64,000 nucleotides of DNA from Hypomyces perniciosus (taxonomy: Eukaryota; Ascomycota; Sordariomycetes; Hypocreales; Hypocreaceae): the NCBI GenBank assembly GCA_008477525.1, contig SPDT01000001.1:2108001-2172000 (forward strand), given 5' to 3'. The notes beneath the pieces are model-generated. The model ran no database searches. It saw only the letters and a list, made by a program, of their open reading frames with translations, and was not told the origin of the DNA. The stretch's first letter is position 1. Each line of letters starts with the position of its first letter. Made by a program: the position numbers and the translations under genes. Positions 35,796-46,232 of the stretch are shown one piece after another.

Positions 35796-38185
35796 ATGTC
35801 GCCGTCGAAATCCCGACACTGGTCCCTGTCGCAGCTCTGGCGCGGCAACGAGGAGATGGCCAACAAAAAGGACGACGACCGCAGCCTGCCCAGGCACGCG
35901 AAGCAGGCCAGTCAATGGCAAGCGGCTTCAAGAGGCGCCCCGCGGCGCAGTGTCGTGATTCGGTTCGCGGCCTACGTATTCGTTGTGTTCATAGTCACCT
36001 ATGGACTGTATCGCACACTTGGACTCCCGTCAGAGGACACATCTCTAGATTCACACTATTCCCCACGACGTGTCCCGGATGCGTCGTCAGGATACGACCA
36101 GCCTCAACTGGAAAAGCAGCCACCACGCAAGGTGGAGACTACAAAACAAGACCCCACAGAATCCAAAGAATCCAAAGAGTCCAAGGAAGCCAAAGAGCCC
36201 CAAAAGAGCCAAAACCAGGAAAAGGATAGCAAAAAGAGCCAGAGCCAAGAAAAGGTAGTCACTGAGCCGCCCAGAGTCTTTAATGGACCGATCAGGCTCC
36301 CAGAGTTGGGTCAGTCACTCCGCGCCATCTACGAAATAGGAGGAGCGGCGCAAAAGAATCGCAATATCTTGTTCGCTGCCGCAAGCCTCCAGAGTGCGGC
36401 TACTCTGCTCCCCATGGCTTGTCAAATGGCTGGGGAACACACAAACTATGTTCACTTTGCGCTGATGGGGAGAAGCGACGTGCCTATGACGGAGTTGCTC
36501 AAAATTAATGGCATCGACAAGTCGTGCCCGCTGATAGTGCATGGTATTCAACCTCCCCCACCCCCCCAGGTGACCACCTTGTGAGGACTCGCTCAGGCTA
36601 ACAACGGCCTAGACGCCCGCCCCGATAAGTCTACTATATCAACAGAGTCACGGATGGCTCTTTCTTCTGCCCGTGCTCTATGTAAGACGTTATGATCCGC
36701 TGTGCCCTTAATTCGGTGCTAACTGAAGGGCTCCTAGATCACATTAATGTATACATGCATCCTCAAGCACTTATAATTGACTCCACAAAAGTCGAAGAGG
36801 ATTATTTCCTCTTTGGTATCCGAGATCAAGTCAGGTCCACAGGCGCTGCCCTGATCGAGCTCCCAGAGAAGGCGGGTAGTCGATTATCGTGGTTGACCAA
36901 GCTTGACTCTTCTTCACTAGCAGGTATGTTACGATAGGTCTCGGTTTAAGCATCAACTCTAATCGTATGAAATAGCTTGGAACAGCGTTCACTTTGACAT
37001 TCTTGTTCATGCTCCTCCCAGCGGTTCTGGGAATCTCAAGCGGCTGCTTAATTCCCTTGCTAGAGCTGATTTGAGCGGCGTACTAACCCCCCATATCACC
37101 ATCGAGCTCCCATCCACAGTTGACACGCACTTGGGACAGTTTCTTGCCGATTACCGTTGGCCACCTGCACATTTCGGTTCAGCTCCCCAACCGGGGATGA
37201 TTTCGCTGCGCCATCGCATCCCTCACCAGAAGATTAATGAAGAGGAAAGTTCGGTGCGCTTCCTCGAGTCATTTTGGCCAAACAAGCCTTCTCATTCCCA
37301 TGTCCTCATCATGTCACCCCATACCGAGGTCACCCCTCAATTCTTTCACTGTGAGACCTCCCTTTGGGTTCTAGGACTTCCGTGACAGTTGGAAGCTAAC
37401 CCTGAATAGACGTGAAATATTTGCTCCTCCATCAGCGATACTCGACCCTTGCTGAAAGACAGTACTGGAATACCAGGCTGTTTGGTATCAGCTTCGCCGC
37501 TCCTACCACCTACTTGGATGGTGCCAAGCAATTCACACCTCCAAAACCACTTAGCAAGCATAAAGGGGATGCGACTGGAACCTCGTTTCTCTGGCAAGCG
37601 CCAAACAGTGATGCAGTTCTGATTATGGGTGACAAGTGGGTTGAGCTCCATGGCTATGTATCGCAGTTCCTTGAGAAGTGGCACTCGATGTCAACAACTC
37701 CTGACCTTCTGGCCAAGAAAGAAGTGGGCAAGAAGCATCCATCATGGTTAGAATATGCCCTGCAACTCTCACGTCTTCGTGGGTACTTGACCCTCTATCC
37801 AAGTCAGCAGACTGCAGACACTATACTTCGAGTTCATACCGACCTCTATGACGTGCCGGAGGAGTATGAAGGGGAAGCCTTGACAGAACAGGAGAAGCAA
37901 GAAAGCGCCGTTAGCCGGGCCACGGAAGCGTTTGATGCAGGGTCGCAAGTAGATATGCTGGCCACACTACCTCGTGGAGGTGAATTGCTCTCTATCGACG
38001 ACCTACCATGGCTTACATGGGATGGGAAAGAGGTAGGTTTTGAGAGAACCGGGAAGGATGCTGCTCGGTACAAGCGGGAATTCCGACGTCAGGTCGGACA
38101 GTGTGAGACGGAGCCTAAAAAGCCTTTGGAGGCAGATCTATATGCAAAGGATCTGTTCTGTGCTACTAAGACGAAAGCACAGTGA
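35796..38185 (+). CDS. Type II membrane protein, fungal glycosyltransferase 2-like
   Basis: Probably a Golgi or ER lumenal enzyme of a fungal family usually annotated as glycosyltransferase 2; the catalytic activity is not established by the sequence. Five exons (35796-36543, 36613-36681, 36738-36923, 36976-37350, 37410-38185) give 717 residues. A basic cytosolic tail of about 50 residues precedes one membrane segment (about 53-72, VIRFAAYVFVVFIVTYG), then a charged Lys/Ser/Glu repeat stalk around residues 110-155. The lumenal part has a nucleotide-binding-like start, FDILVHAPPSGSGNLKRLLNSL, and the following region HVLIMSPHTEVTPQFFHY fits a GT-A acceptor-side strand. A clear DxD motif could not be placed with confidence. 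Four introns are phase 1 and short. Only the type II topology and family resemblance are well supported. Confidence 0.7.
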
Positions 38186-38353
38186 TCTGGGGGTCTAATG
38201 AGATGGAGCACGACATAGTGACGTATTTTTACGAGCGAGTCGCGAGGTCGTCATGTAGGGGTAATGATAATTCACAGCTCAGCGAGGAAGATAATTTTGA
38301 ATGGGGAGAATTTCATTGGGAAATATAGATGCAACATGAGTTATGGATGCGTC

Positions 38354-39138
38354 TCAGTTCTGCCGCACCTTGTCGATAACTAGCAGGACGATACACGTCC
38401 CGATGATGGAGAATGCAAGTATTCCAAGAACCTGTCGTAAGCTCGTCGTATCAGTATCATCTATTTTTGTCATAGAAGTATCAAACTCACCAGTTGCGTT
38501 TTCCATCCGGACTGGACAATGGCTACCCTTCGACTATACAGGTTGACGGTCCCTAACACAACGGCCATCAGCACAAAGCAGGGCCAAGGAGGATAACCGT
38601 TCTAGCTCACGTATGTAGTTCCCCACGCCGAGAGCCAGCGTAAGGAAAGACAAGACCCAAAAGATGGCGCCGAGTGGTTTGGCGATGCGTCGCTCGAGGT
38701 CAGTCGGTTTGCCCTTGATGTGGAATGACAAAGTGATGGCGACGGAGACGATGGCCATGTAAACAGACAGTCGGAGATAGGATAGAAATGCTATAGATGT
38801 GTTAGGATGATTATTGAAGGGGTGAAGGGGTGAAGGGGGCGAAGAGAGTTGAAAGTAATACTTCTCTCGTTGGCGCAGTGGTCGCGTGCGTCGCTGCTTT
38901 CGTTGACGAAGATGAGAGGCCCGAGGATAGGCCACTTGAAAAAGGTAGATGAGCCAGCGATGCCGTTTCTAGCATGTGTAAGCCATGTATAGTAAAAGTA
39001 GATAAAGTAGATGGGATAGATCAAGTCTACCAACCCTATTTCGCCGACTTCGATGGGTTCTGTGAGGGCCGTGAGTGGCGCGCAGCACTTGACAGTGACG
39101 TCCTCATCGTCTATGTCTTCCATGAATTGGGCGGGCAT
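38354..39138 (-). CDS. DUF202 family small membrane protein
   Basis: Five exons (39035-39138, 38862-38968, 38611-38790, 38491-38552, 38354-38431) give 176 residues. The DUF202 hallmark ANERTFLSYLRLS is formed across the second splice site, near residues 67-79. Three hydrophobic segments follow: SVYMAIVSVAITLSF, GAIFWVLSFLTLALGVG and VLGILAFSIIGTCIVLLVI. DUF202 domains occur alone or in VTC-type vacuolar proteins. This protein has no SPX or polyphosphate-polymerase domain, so its role and location are unknown. The N-terminus is acidic (MEDIDDED). The gene is heavily interrupted for its size: five exons in 785 bp. All junctions keep the frame and use GT-AG, but the small exons make this model less certain than its neighbours. 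Confidence 0.82.
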
Positions 39139-39563
39139 TTTGATGAATAATACTAATAATAATTATAACGGTGATTATGGCTATGGCGATGGTATTTGGA
39201 TTTTATGAGCAGGAAATATAGAGAGATAGAGAGATAGAGAGAGTGGTGGTGATATGAGGCGTCACGATGTCTATCAGTGGTGTTATGGCGAATGCTGCAC
39301 GTGCTCTTCACCAATCCGAAGACCGGGGCTAGACAGCCATCTCCAAACTCCAACCCATTAAACCACACCCTTTCTTGTATTATTCTCAGGACACGTGTTG
39401 GAGATGAATGAACGATGATCAAGTACTCGCAAATCTTCATGAATTATAGGTTTATTTTATGGTATTCTATCTTGTGCAGTTAAAGATGTGTGCATCAAGT
39501 TGTCGACAATCATCTCAATCTCGTCTACATGGATGGCCTGATAATACCCAACTCCTATCACTC
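39139..39563. other. Intergenic region with GA-rich microsatellite
   Basis: 425 bp between the DUF202 start and the ABC protein stop. A GATA/GAGA-type purine repeat covers about 39218-39244. The rest is AT-rich and holds the DUF202 promoter and the ABC protein 3' untranslated region. Confidence 0.6.
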
Positions 39564-41528
39564 TCAACTCATCGAAAAACCCCAAACCTCATGCCACCTC
39601 CTCTCGTTCTCCCTCAACGGCCCATCCAATCTGCCAAATCTCGCCGGCGAACCTGAGTTGGCCTCGGGCAGGCAAATCCACTCCCTCACACAATCCGGAA
39701 CCTCTTCCTTGACGTGCGCAATGCAAATGAGCGCCTGCTGATCCGACAGGCCCTTGACTTTGACTTTGCCATCCTGGGCCTGCTGGCTCTCAACAATCAC
39801 CTCTCCGCGGTACGTCTTGCCCTCGCCCTCTGTCAGGAACAGCGTGCACTTATCCCTCACGGCGTCATCCATACCGCTGAAGGACTCGTCTAACACAACC
39901 ACGTCCGGACCCTTGATCATGGACCGTATAAACAGAGCCACTCGCTGCGCGCTGAACGAGATCTCGCCAAACATGTAATCGTCCGCCCATTTCAGGCCCT
40001 CGCCACTCGCGCCGGCAGCGCTGTTGGGCCTCAATTCCGGCTCGAACCACGTCAACGCGGCGTCGACTTTCTGCTTCGCTTCGCTGTCCAGCTTGGGCTT
40101 TGTACCGAAAGTCTCCGCCCAGGCGTTTTCAACGACTTGTCTGATGGTATGGCTGCGAGGCATGTGCTGGTGAACCTCGGGGCTCGAGTGGCCGATGCGA
40201 GACTGGATGTCCCAGAAGGTGAGTGGCCGCATCCCAGAGCCTGGCTCCGGGAGACGACTACGACCAAAGAGCCTGATGGGTAGCGAGTACGTCTGTGGGT
40301 GGTCTGAGCCCAGCAGAGAGACGATTGTCGTCTTTCCCGAGCCGTTTGGTCCAAAGACGCCCCAGCGCTCGCCTCGTCGGACAGTCCATATCAAACCATC
40401 CTTTCGACCTTGAGGGGTTTGCTGCGACCAGTTGCCCAGTGCAATTTTGTCTCCGTAGCGAACTTGGCATCCGTCCATTTCAACCAAAGGCTCGGCATTG
40501 GGATTAGTGGGCTGCTGGGCTTGGAACGAAACCTGGAAGTGGTCTGGTTGATCCTGGCCACTTGCAGAGGCACCCTTTGACGAGAGTATTCTTCCAATAT
40601 CGGCCAAGGCATGAATAGGCAATTTTTCGTCTTCTGCCAGCCCTCCTTTCTTGACCCCCTGGACGTATTTCCTGAGGCCTTGCAGGACCTCCTCCTTGGC
40701 ACCCATTGACTCGACCTGGCAATCAAGTCGTAGATACACCAAGTGTGTGATCCATTCCGGAAGAGGGTCCTGCGGTCTGGCACTCATAACCAATCGCGGA
40801 TTGGCCTTCTCAGCAAGAGACCGAAGCAAAGGACTCAGCCCCGTAACCGTATGGGGGTCAAGACCCATGAATGGCTCATCCAGAAGCAAGACCTCAGGCC
40901 TCGTCAATAGCGCACGCGCTATCCGCGCTCTCCTGCCCTGACCGTTGCTGAGGAACGTCACCGGCAGGTCAAGCAGGTGGCCCAGCCTCAGATCTTTGAC
41001 CACGCGATTCAGCAACTCGTGAGATATACCACCATCCCCGGCATCGTCGAGGGGCCCCTTGAGAGGATTCAGCTCCGTGTTACCCAGCAAAAAGTCCCTC
41101 AGTGAGAAATCAGTAATCTCCCTCCGTGATTCATACCGCGCAGAGAGATACGCCGACGTCGTCACAGCGCTGCTTCCCAGACCACCGCCCGACTCCGCAT
41201 CGAAGCCGACATACTGAATGGCCTGATTGGGGTTCCGTAGCCTCGGCGACACCGCATCTGTAGATAGAAAGGGATAAGACCGCGCTGTGGGGGGCTGGCA
41301 GAGCAGTCTGCCCCTCAGGGCCTGCAAGAAGGTTGTCTTGCCAGACAGAGACGGTCCCACGACGCACCAATTGTGCGGCTGCGGTGACGACGAGGGCAGC
41401 TCGAAGTTTAGGCCGCCGAATAGCGGCGGGTTGGGATGTGAGGACTGGGCATTAGGATGATGGCGATAGAAGGTGCCGTTGGCAATGCGGATGATGGGAG
41501 ACCGAGATGGGAGATTGCTCCTCAGCAT
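39564..41528 (-). CDS. Tandem ABC ATPase without membrane domain (YDR061W / ModF-PhrA-like)
   Basis: Soluble protein with two ABC nucleotide-binding domains and no transmembrane segments, arranged like yeast YDR061W and bacterial ModF/PhrA; cellular role unknown. A single exon of 654 residues. Domain 1 has Walker A GPSLSGKTT, signature LSNGQGRRARIARAL and Walker B VLLLDEPF. Domain 2 has Walker A GPNGSGKTT, a degenerate signature region (ISFSAQRVALFIRSM, no LSGGQ) and Walker B VVVLDESFSGMD. The extended N-terminus (MLRSNLPSRSPIIRIANGTFYR) is Arg/Ser-rich with few acids and could be a mitochondrial presequence. The frame is open slightly beyond 41528, but only without an ATG, so 41528 is the first plausible start. 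It is divergent from UMP1. Confidence 0.88.
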   Translation of the reverse strand: MLRSNLPSRSPIIRIANGTFYRHHPNAQSSHPNPPLFGGLNFELPSSSPQPHNWCVVGPSLSGKTTFLQALRGRLLCQPPTARSYPFLSTDAVSPRLRNPNQAIQYVGFDAESGGGLGSSAVTTSAYLSARYESRREITDFSLRDFLLGNTELNPLKGPLDDAGDGGISHELLNRVVKDLRLGHLLDLPVTFLSNGQGRRARIARALLTRPEVLLLDEPFMGLDPHTVTGLSPLLRSLAEKANPRLVMSARPQDPLPEWITHLVYLRLDCQVESMGAKEEVLQGLRKYVQGVKKGGLAEDEKLPIHALADIGRILSSKGASASGQDQPDHFQVSFQAQQPTNPNAEPLVEMDGCQVRYGDKIALGNWSQQTPQGRKDGLIWTVRRGERWGVFGPNGSGKTTIVSLLGSDHPQTYSLPIRLFGRSRLPEPGSGMRPLTFWDIQSRIGHSSPEVHQHMPRSHTIRQVVENAWAETFGTKPKLDSEAKQKVDAALTWFEPELRPNSAAGASGEGLKWADDYMFGEISFSAQRVALFIRSMIKGPDVVVLDESFSGMDDAVRDKCTLFLTEGEGKTYRGEVIVESQQAQDGKVKVKGLSDQQALICIAHVKEEVPDCVREWICLPEANSGSPARFGRLDGPLRENERRWHEVWGFSMS

Positions 41529-42018
41529 TGTGAAGCCAATGGAGGTTCGCCAAGGCAGACGAGCAGAGGACAAGTCGAGAAATCAACGGTATAAATGGGA
41601 CAATGTATGAATATGAATATGCATGACGATATTACTATTACGTTGACGTTGTTACTGTGCCGGAACAGTGGATGAAGTGAGTCCGGAGCTTCATATGTTC
41701 GGCCCCAAATTGAACGGCTACCTCCGGCATCGGTCCGGCGCTGCTGGCGGAGTTGAGAGGTACGTACCTCTACCTCCCCCACAAGCAGCGTCAATCAGAC
41801 AGACGCGAGGCTGTTCGTAGCCTGACGAAGGCAGCTCCAGCTTGCATCACCAACCAACTACTCCGTACCTCTCGAATCTCTCTTCCGTGCAACCACCACA
41901 ATCAAACAAAACACACGCATAACGACTCTGCCTCTCTCACCGAACTCTCCTGTCTCTCTCTCTCTCGGCTGTCTAATCAAAACAACTCCATCCCCTCCAC
42001 CCAAACCCAACCGCCAAA
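41529..42018. other. Divergent promoter region, ABC protein / UMP1
   Basis: 490 bp. It contains one TACTCCGTAC word (41859-41868) and a CT-rich stretch (41930-41970) next to the UMP1 start, typical of a fungal transcription start area. I recognised no proteasome-associated control element. Confidence 0.5.
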
Positions 42019-42536
42019 ATGGTAAGCTCCTCCTCATCCTCCCCCCATCATTCTATCGCCAACAAGCTCACACACATCTCCAGTCCATGCGCATCGTCCC
42101 CTCCTCCTCCAGCCCGGACACTTTCACCCACATCAACCACACCTCCTCCGCCCCCTCCGCCCCCGGCATCCACGACACTCTCCGCCACGGCGTCGGCCCC
42201 TCCCCCTTCGACGCCGCCTCCAACACGCCCGCCTCCGCCCACCCGCTCGAGTCGCGCCTCAAGAACTGGGAGGCCACCCAGGACGCCGTCCGCATGGAAT
42301 CCCTCAAGCGCACGTTTGGCATCGCCGAGCCCATCCGTCGCGGCATGGAGCTCAAGATTGTGCGCGACGGCGAGTGGCGGCCCATGGCCCTGGGTTCGGG
42401 CCTGCCCAGCGTGCATGAGGATATTCTGAGGGGTCGCGAGGATACGATTACGTGGGAGGACGTGTATACTGGTGATGAGACGAGGGCTCTCCCTGGTTTC
42501 CATGATGAGATGGAGAAGAAGCTCAAGATTCGCTAA
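42019..42536 (+). CDS. ump1: Proteasome maturation factor UMP1
   Basis: Chaperone of 20S proteasome half-mers that is trapped in the nascent particle and degraded as its first substrate. Two coding exons (42019-42021, 42084-42536) give 151 residues. The first coding exon is the ATG alone; the 62-nt intron follows at once, and the second exon begins Ser-Met-Arg-Ile-Val-Pro. The body has the family features: HPLESRLKNWEATQDAVRMES near the middle, GIAEPIRRGMELKIV, and the C-terminal ALGSGLPSVHEDILRGR segment. If splicing failed, the downstream Met at codon 3 could still start the same protein two residues shorter. Start choice therefore matters little for function. The minus-strand frame across it is a shadow. 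Confidence 0.95.
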
Positions 42537-43149
42537 AGCAAACGAGGGAAGAGCTCTACCAAGGTTTAGATTGGGGGGGTTACGACAGAAATGGCGCCAT
42601 GAGATTAGACCAACCGGTATTGCAGTATTACATGTACAACATTTCTGACATGAATGCACTCAATGAAAGAGGGGAAATCCCTTGGAATTGCACCAGCGGC
42701 GCAGGGCTTGACACGATCAGGTCGGTCAGAGCAGCAGCATCAAAGGTAACTGCAATTCTATCTGCTAAAAACGGTCCATCCGGAGCAACCATTCAGGAGT
42801 AACCAAAAAAAAAAGAAATACTATCATAAGAGAGAGAACAAGAACGGAACAAGTGTTTCAAATGTACAATGATGATGATGATGCGCCCATGATGACTCCA
42901 GTATTCCCAATTCTTCCACGTCTTGCTTTCCCATCATTCGCTGTTTCTCTTTAGTTGAACAAAAAAGCAATAGACCAAAACTTGAGAGACACCGAGTGGT
43001 CCAGACACCGCTGTGTAAAGGCCCTGCCCGATTTCCTGAACGACTTGACAACAAGCGTGCAAAAGCTTGTTTGTTGCAGTTGATCACGCGTACGTGTGTC
43101 AAAAATAAAAATGCTTCCGCTGCAGTCATGTCATACACGTTGGCGTCGC
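42537..43149. other. Convergent intergenic region, UMP1 / UBL3-like gene
   Basis: 613 bp between convergent stop codons. It contains a poly-A run near 42807-42816 and a short (GAT)n run near 42870. The small plus-strand frame at 42599-42802 resembles nothing known. It presumably holds both 3' untranslated regions. Confidence 0.55.
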
Positions 43150-44085
43150 TCATAATATGACACAGCATCTTCCCTCTCTTGCGCCTTCACCATCCCCGCC
43201 ACCCGTGGGAAGACTCTTACTCCCGGCCTTGGGTTCCTCTTCGTCGAGATCCTGGGGACGGATGCTCATGTGTACCACATTGGGGCTCTCGGGGCTAAAT
43301 TGATACTCTGCATCATTCGTCAGTCAATGGGTTGGGTCATCGATAAGATTCAGGGGAGAACTACTCTTCAGTTGCTCCTTGTCATCCAACAGCTTTCCAA
43401 AATGGATGAGTCGTATGCTGCTGGGACTCGCTGGCTTGGCCTCCCAATCAGCCCTCCACTCCCGCAGAATCAGTTCCTTCAATGTGTAGATACTGATGCT
43501 GAACGGATCCGGGTTGCCATGCTCATCCTCGTCTGGCATGGCAACATTCCTCCGGCTTAGGTATTTGGCATCAAGTTTGTATGGATGTCGGCCGCCTGAA
43601 GCCAACAGCAGGGTGATGTTGCAGACGGGCCCACTGTCAGTGCCGCCGGGGACAGCGGATCTGATATCCTCCTGGGCCGGGCCGATGGCCATGATGGACT
43701 CCTGGCTCTCCTCCTGAGGTTTATCCTCCCTGGAGATATCCTCTTTGGCAGGCGGCGCGGGAGCATCCTCCTTTTCTTTTCCCTTGGATGATGACGATGA
43801 TGCTGCGACAGCCGATGTCTTCCCCTGTTCGGGTTGTTCGGGGTCGGCCGATTCGGTGGGGACGGGAGGGTGGCTGTTTGACGATGATGATGATGATGAT
43901 GATGATGGCTCAGGTGCACTTTCGGGCGCATGCTTTGCAGCCTCGGAGTCGCCAGGCTTGTCTTCCATCTGAAGCGGCTGAGGCATCGTCTTCATCAACA
44001 CGGCGTCGTTGGGCTGCTCGAGATGCGAGTCGTCGGTGGTGGCAGCGTTGCCACCGCTCATGGTGGATTCCGCAGCAGCCGACAT
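43150..44085 (-). CDS. UBL3/MUB-like membrane-anchored ubiquitin-fold protein with CAAX end
   Basis: Two exons (43365-44085, 43150-43307) give 292 residues. The N-terminal half is a low-complexity, acidic and Ser-rich tail that includes a poly-Ser tract encoded by a (TCA)n-type repeat. The C-terminal part is a ubiquitin-like fold of the Rad60-SLD_2/UBL3 kind: CNITLLLASGGRHPYKLDAKYL, then STYTLKEL-like YTLKELILREW, then SIRLIHFGKLLDDKEQLK, which continues across the intron into KYQFSPESPNVVHMSIRP. There is no Gly-Gly end. Instead it ends Cys-Cys-Val-Ile-Leu, a CAAX box (CVIL, which favours geranylgeranylation) with a neighbouring Cys that could be palmitoylated. This is the arrangement of UBL3/MUB proteins, which sit at membranes and recruit E2 enzymes. 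Frames upstream of 44085 lack an ATG. Confidence 0.87.
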
Positions 44086-44385
44086 CTCGGGGGGCTGAGC
44101 CAGGCGATGGCAGGAATGCGGGATCGGTGCTGCAGCACCAAGGGGAAGGGGGTCGGCGAGATCAGCAAACGAATGTGCGGGCAACTCAATTCATGCGCAG
44201 GCCAAGCGATGCAAAAACAAGATTCGGTGCGGTAGCAGCAACGGTCAATGGGAGGTCAATGGGAGGGTGGGTGGCAGAGAGCCACTGTCGGAACTCGTGT
44301 GTCGACTTAATATGGAGGAGGGAAGAAAGGGCCGTTGGGACCCGTTCACGACTCGTCAACACAGCAGAGCAGAGCGGAGCGGATC

Positions 44386-44518
44386 GACCAGACCAGACCA
44401 GACCAGACCAAACCAGACCAGACCAAACCAGACCAGACCAGACCAGCAGACCAACGCAACAGCAGAGAGCAGACCAGAGCAGAGCAGAACAGAGCAGAAC
44501 AGAGCAGAGCAGAGAGGA
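44386..44518. repeat. (GACCA)12 pentanucleotide tract followed by AGAGC/GCAGA-rich repeat
   Basis: Twelve GACCA-type units (44386-44445), two of them AACCA variants, followed by about 70 bp of AGAGC/AGAAC-type pentamers. It lies about 300 bp upstream of the UBL3-like start codon, within or near its promoter or leader. Confidence 0.92.
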
Positions 44519-45290
44519 AGGTTCCGGGGACACGGGGTGTGTGGGGAGAGATGCGGGACTCCCGGCTAGAATGCAATGTGAACGAAAGACGAATGCGCTA
44601 GTGGGCACCAGCTCGAGGCATACGAATCGACGGATGCTTTTTTTGTCAGGTAGGAAATGTAATGTTCACTGAGGCTTTGCCTGAAGCAGGTCTCACAGGA
44701 CAGACAGTATTGTTTCAAGTCGCACCAGCTTGGGAGGAGGAGAGGGTTGGTCGGGAGAGAAGCAAAAAAGGACCAAATAAAACCTCCAAGAGCAAAATAG
44801 AACAAAAGCGAGAGACACTGCAAGGAAGCGACAGGCTGGCTGGCTGAGCACACGCACACACCCACTTACTCAACTCACGCACGCGGGGAAGCAAAGCCGT
44901 GGGCCGGAGGAGGGTGAAGGTTTACGAGTATAAAATGGATGATGACGGGAGACAAGAAATCACCCAAAAAAAAATCAAGAAATAAGCAAATGCTGTGTAA
45001 TACTCTCTCTGCATCTGCGCCCAGAGGCTTGTTGATGTAATAAGGAAGGCACGGAAATGCACACACGAGCAGATAGTCCGACTCCGTATGTAAATGCTCA
45101 GGTAGATGACGCTATCCAGCCGCAGAAGGTCTGAGACAAAAAGGCTTCAAGCAAGACTCACGCACGCGAGGAACACCATCACCAAATAACATCGAGGCAA
45201 TGTTTTGATTATTACGAGTACGGAGTATCTACTTCGTACAGCGATCACCGCTATTGGTGTTGGTCCTGCAAACGAGCTGCAACTCATAGA

Positions 45291-45309
45291 TACATACATA
45301 CATACATAC
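45291..45309. repeat. (TACA)n tetranucleotide microsatellite
   Basis: Nearly five perfect TACA units in non-coding DNA. Confidence 0.9.
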
Positions 45310-46232
45310 CTCCTCGCACGTCGTTTTCGTGATGCAAGTTTCCCCATATTATTATGCACCTCCACACAAAACACCGCTCCACGCCTCTACTAGTATAGTA
45401 CCTATCTACTTCGTATGGAGTACTTCGTCCTTCGCACAGGTAAATAAATAATCCACACCCATCGGCCAAGCAACTGTGCAGCCGCAGCCGCCACCATCTG
45501 TTTCATATTCCATTATCTGAGTCTGCAATCCATTATCCAGTCCCTACCGCCGATTCCAAAGCCCGCAGGCACTATTAGATATTAAAGCAAAGTGCCGGAG
45601 TGGCATCGCAACAATATTGATTGCTTTCACCGTCCGTCATTGATTCCTCACCCACACGCATAGTTCAGCCACGGTGTTTAGCCCTGTAAGCGTAGCGCCC
45701 CTCCCTCATGCTCCGTCCAGAGGTGCATGTCCAGCTTGTCATGGGTATTGTTATTTATTTGATGGAAGTCTCTTCTCCGCGGCGTCGGCTAAGACCGGTC
45801 TTTGGCAACAATTCTATCAGAAAATATTCGACCTTGCTCAAACTTCCATGCCAGCATTTCTCTTCAGCTGCTTGCAGATGGGACGCCTCACATAGTAATA
45901 TGGGGCTTATCTAAGTTCTGACTCAGCACTATCGCTCAATGTTGCCGTTCCCGGACATACCGCCCCACAAGGCTGTGTTAAGTTGACAAGAGAACAGGAC
46001 GTGTTCATACAAGTCAACTTCTCCATACTACTACTACTACCAGGTAATAAATAATACATCCAAAAACAAGATCTAATATTTCCATCAAGCACAGCGTTTC
46101 ACAGCAGTACGATCAGTTCAGAGCAAAAAAGTACACATTACATTCTGGTTGCGAGAAACCCGGTTGTACATACACGCTTGAAGCATCAAGAATATTGGCT
46201 TAGAAACACACACCAGCCAGCCCTTCTGTTCA

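Larger units (their letters stand above)
44086..46232. other. 2.1-kb intergenic region with simple repeats
   Basis: Lies between the UBL3-like start and the AP-1 beta stop, both minus strand. It contains the (GACCA)n and AGAGC-rich tracts at 44386-44518, a (TACA)n tract at 45291-45309 and paired TACGGAGTA / TACTTCGTA words at 45214-45238 and 45410-45431. No gene is recognised; frames over the repeats are artefacts of their composition. Confidence 0.55.

Noticed and set aside
42048..42659. 203-codon minus-strand open frame
   Set aside because: Antisense to UMP1; Gly-rich composition results from the GC-rich UMP1 codons.
43788..44672. 294-codon plus-strand open frame
   Set aside because: Antisense to the UBL3-like gene and then through the GACCA repeat; repetitive, no domain.
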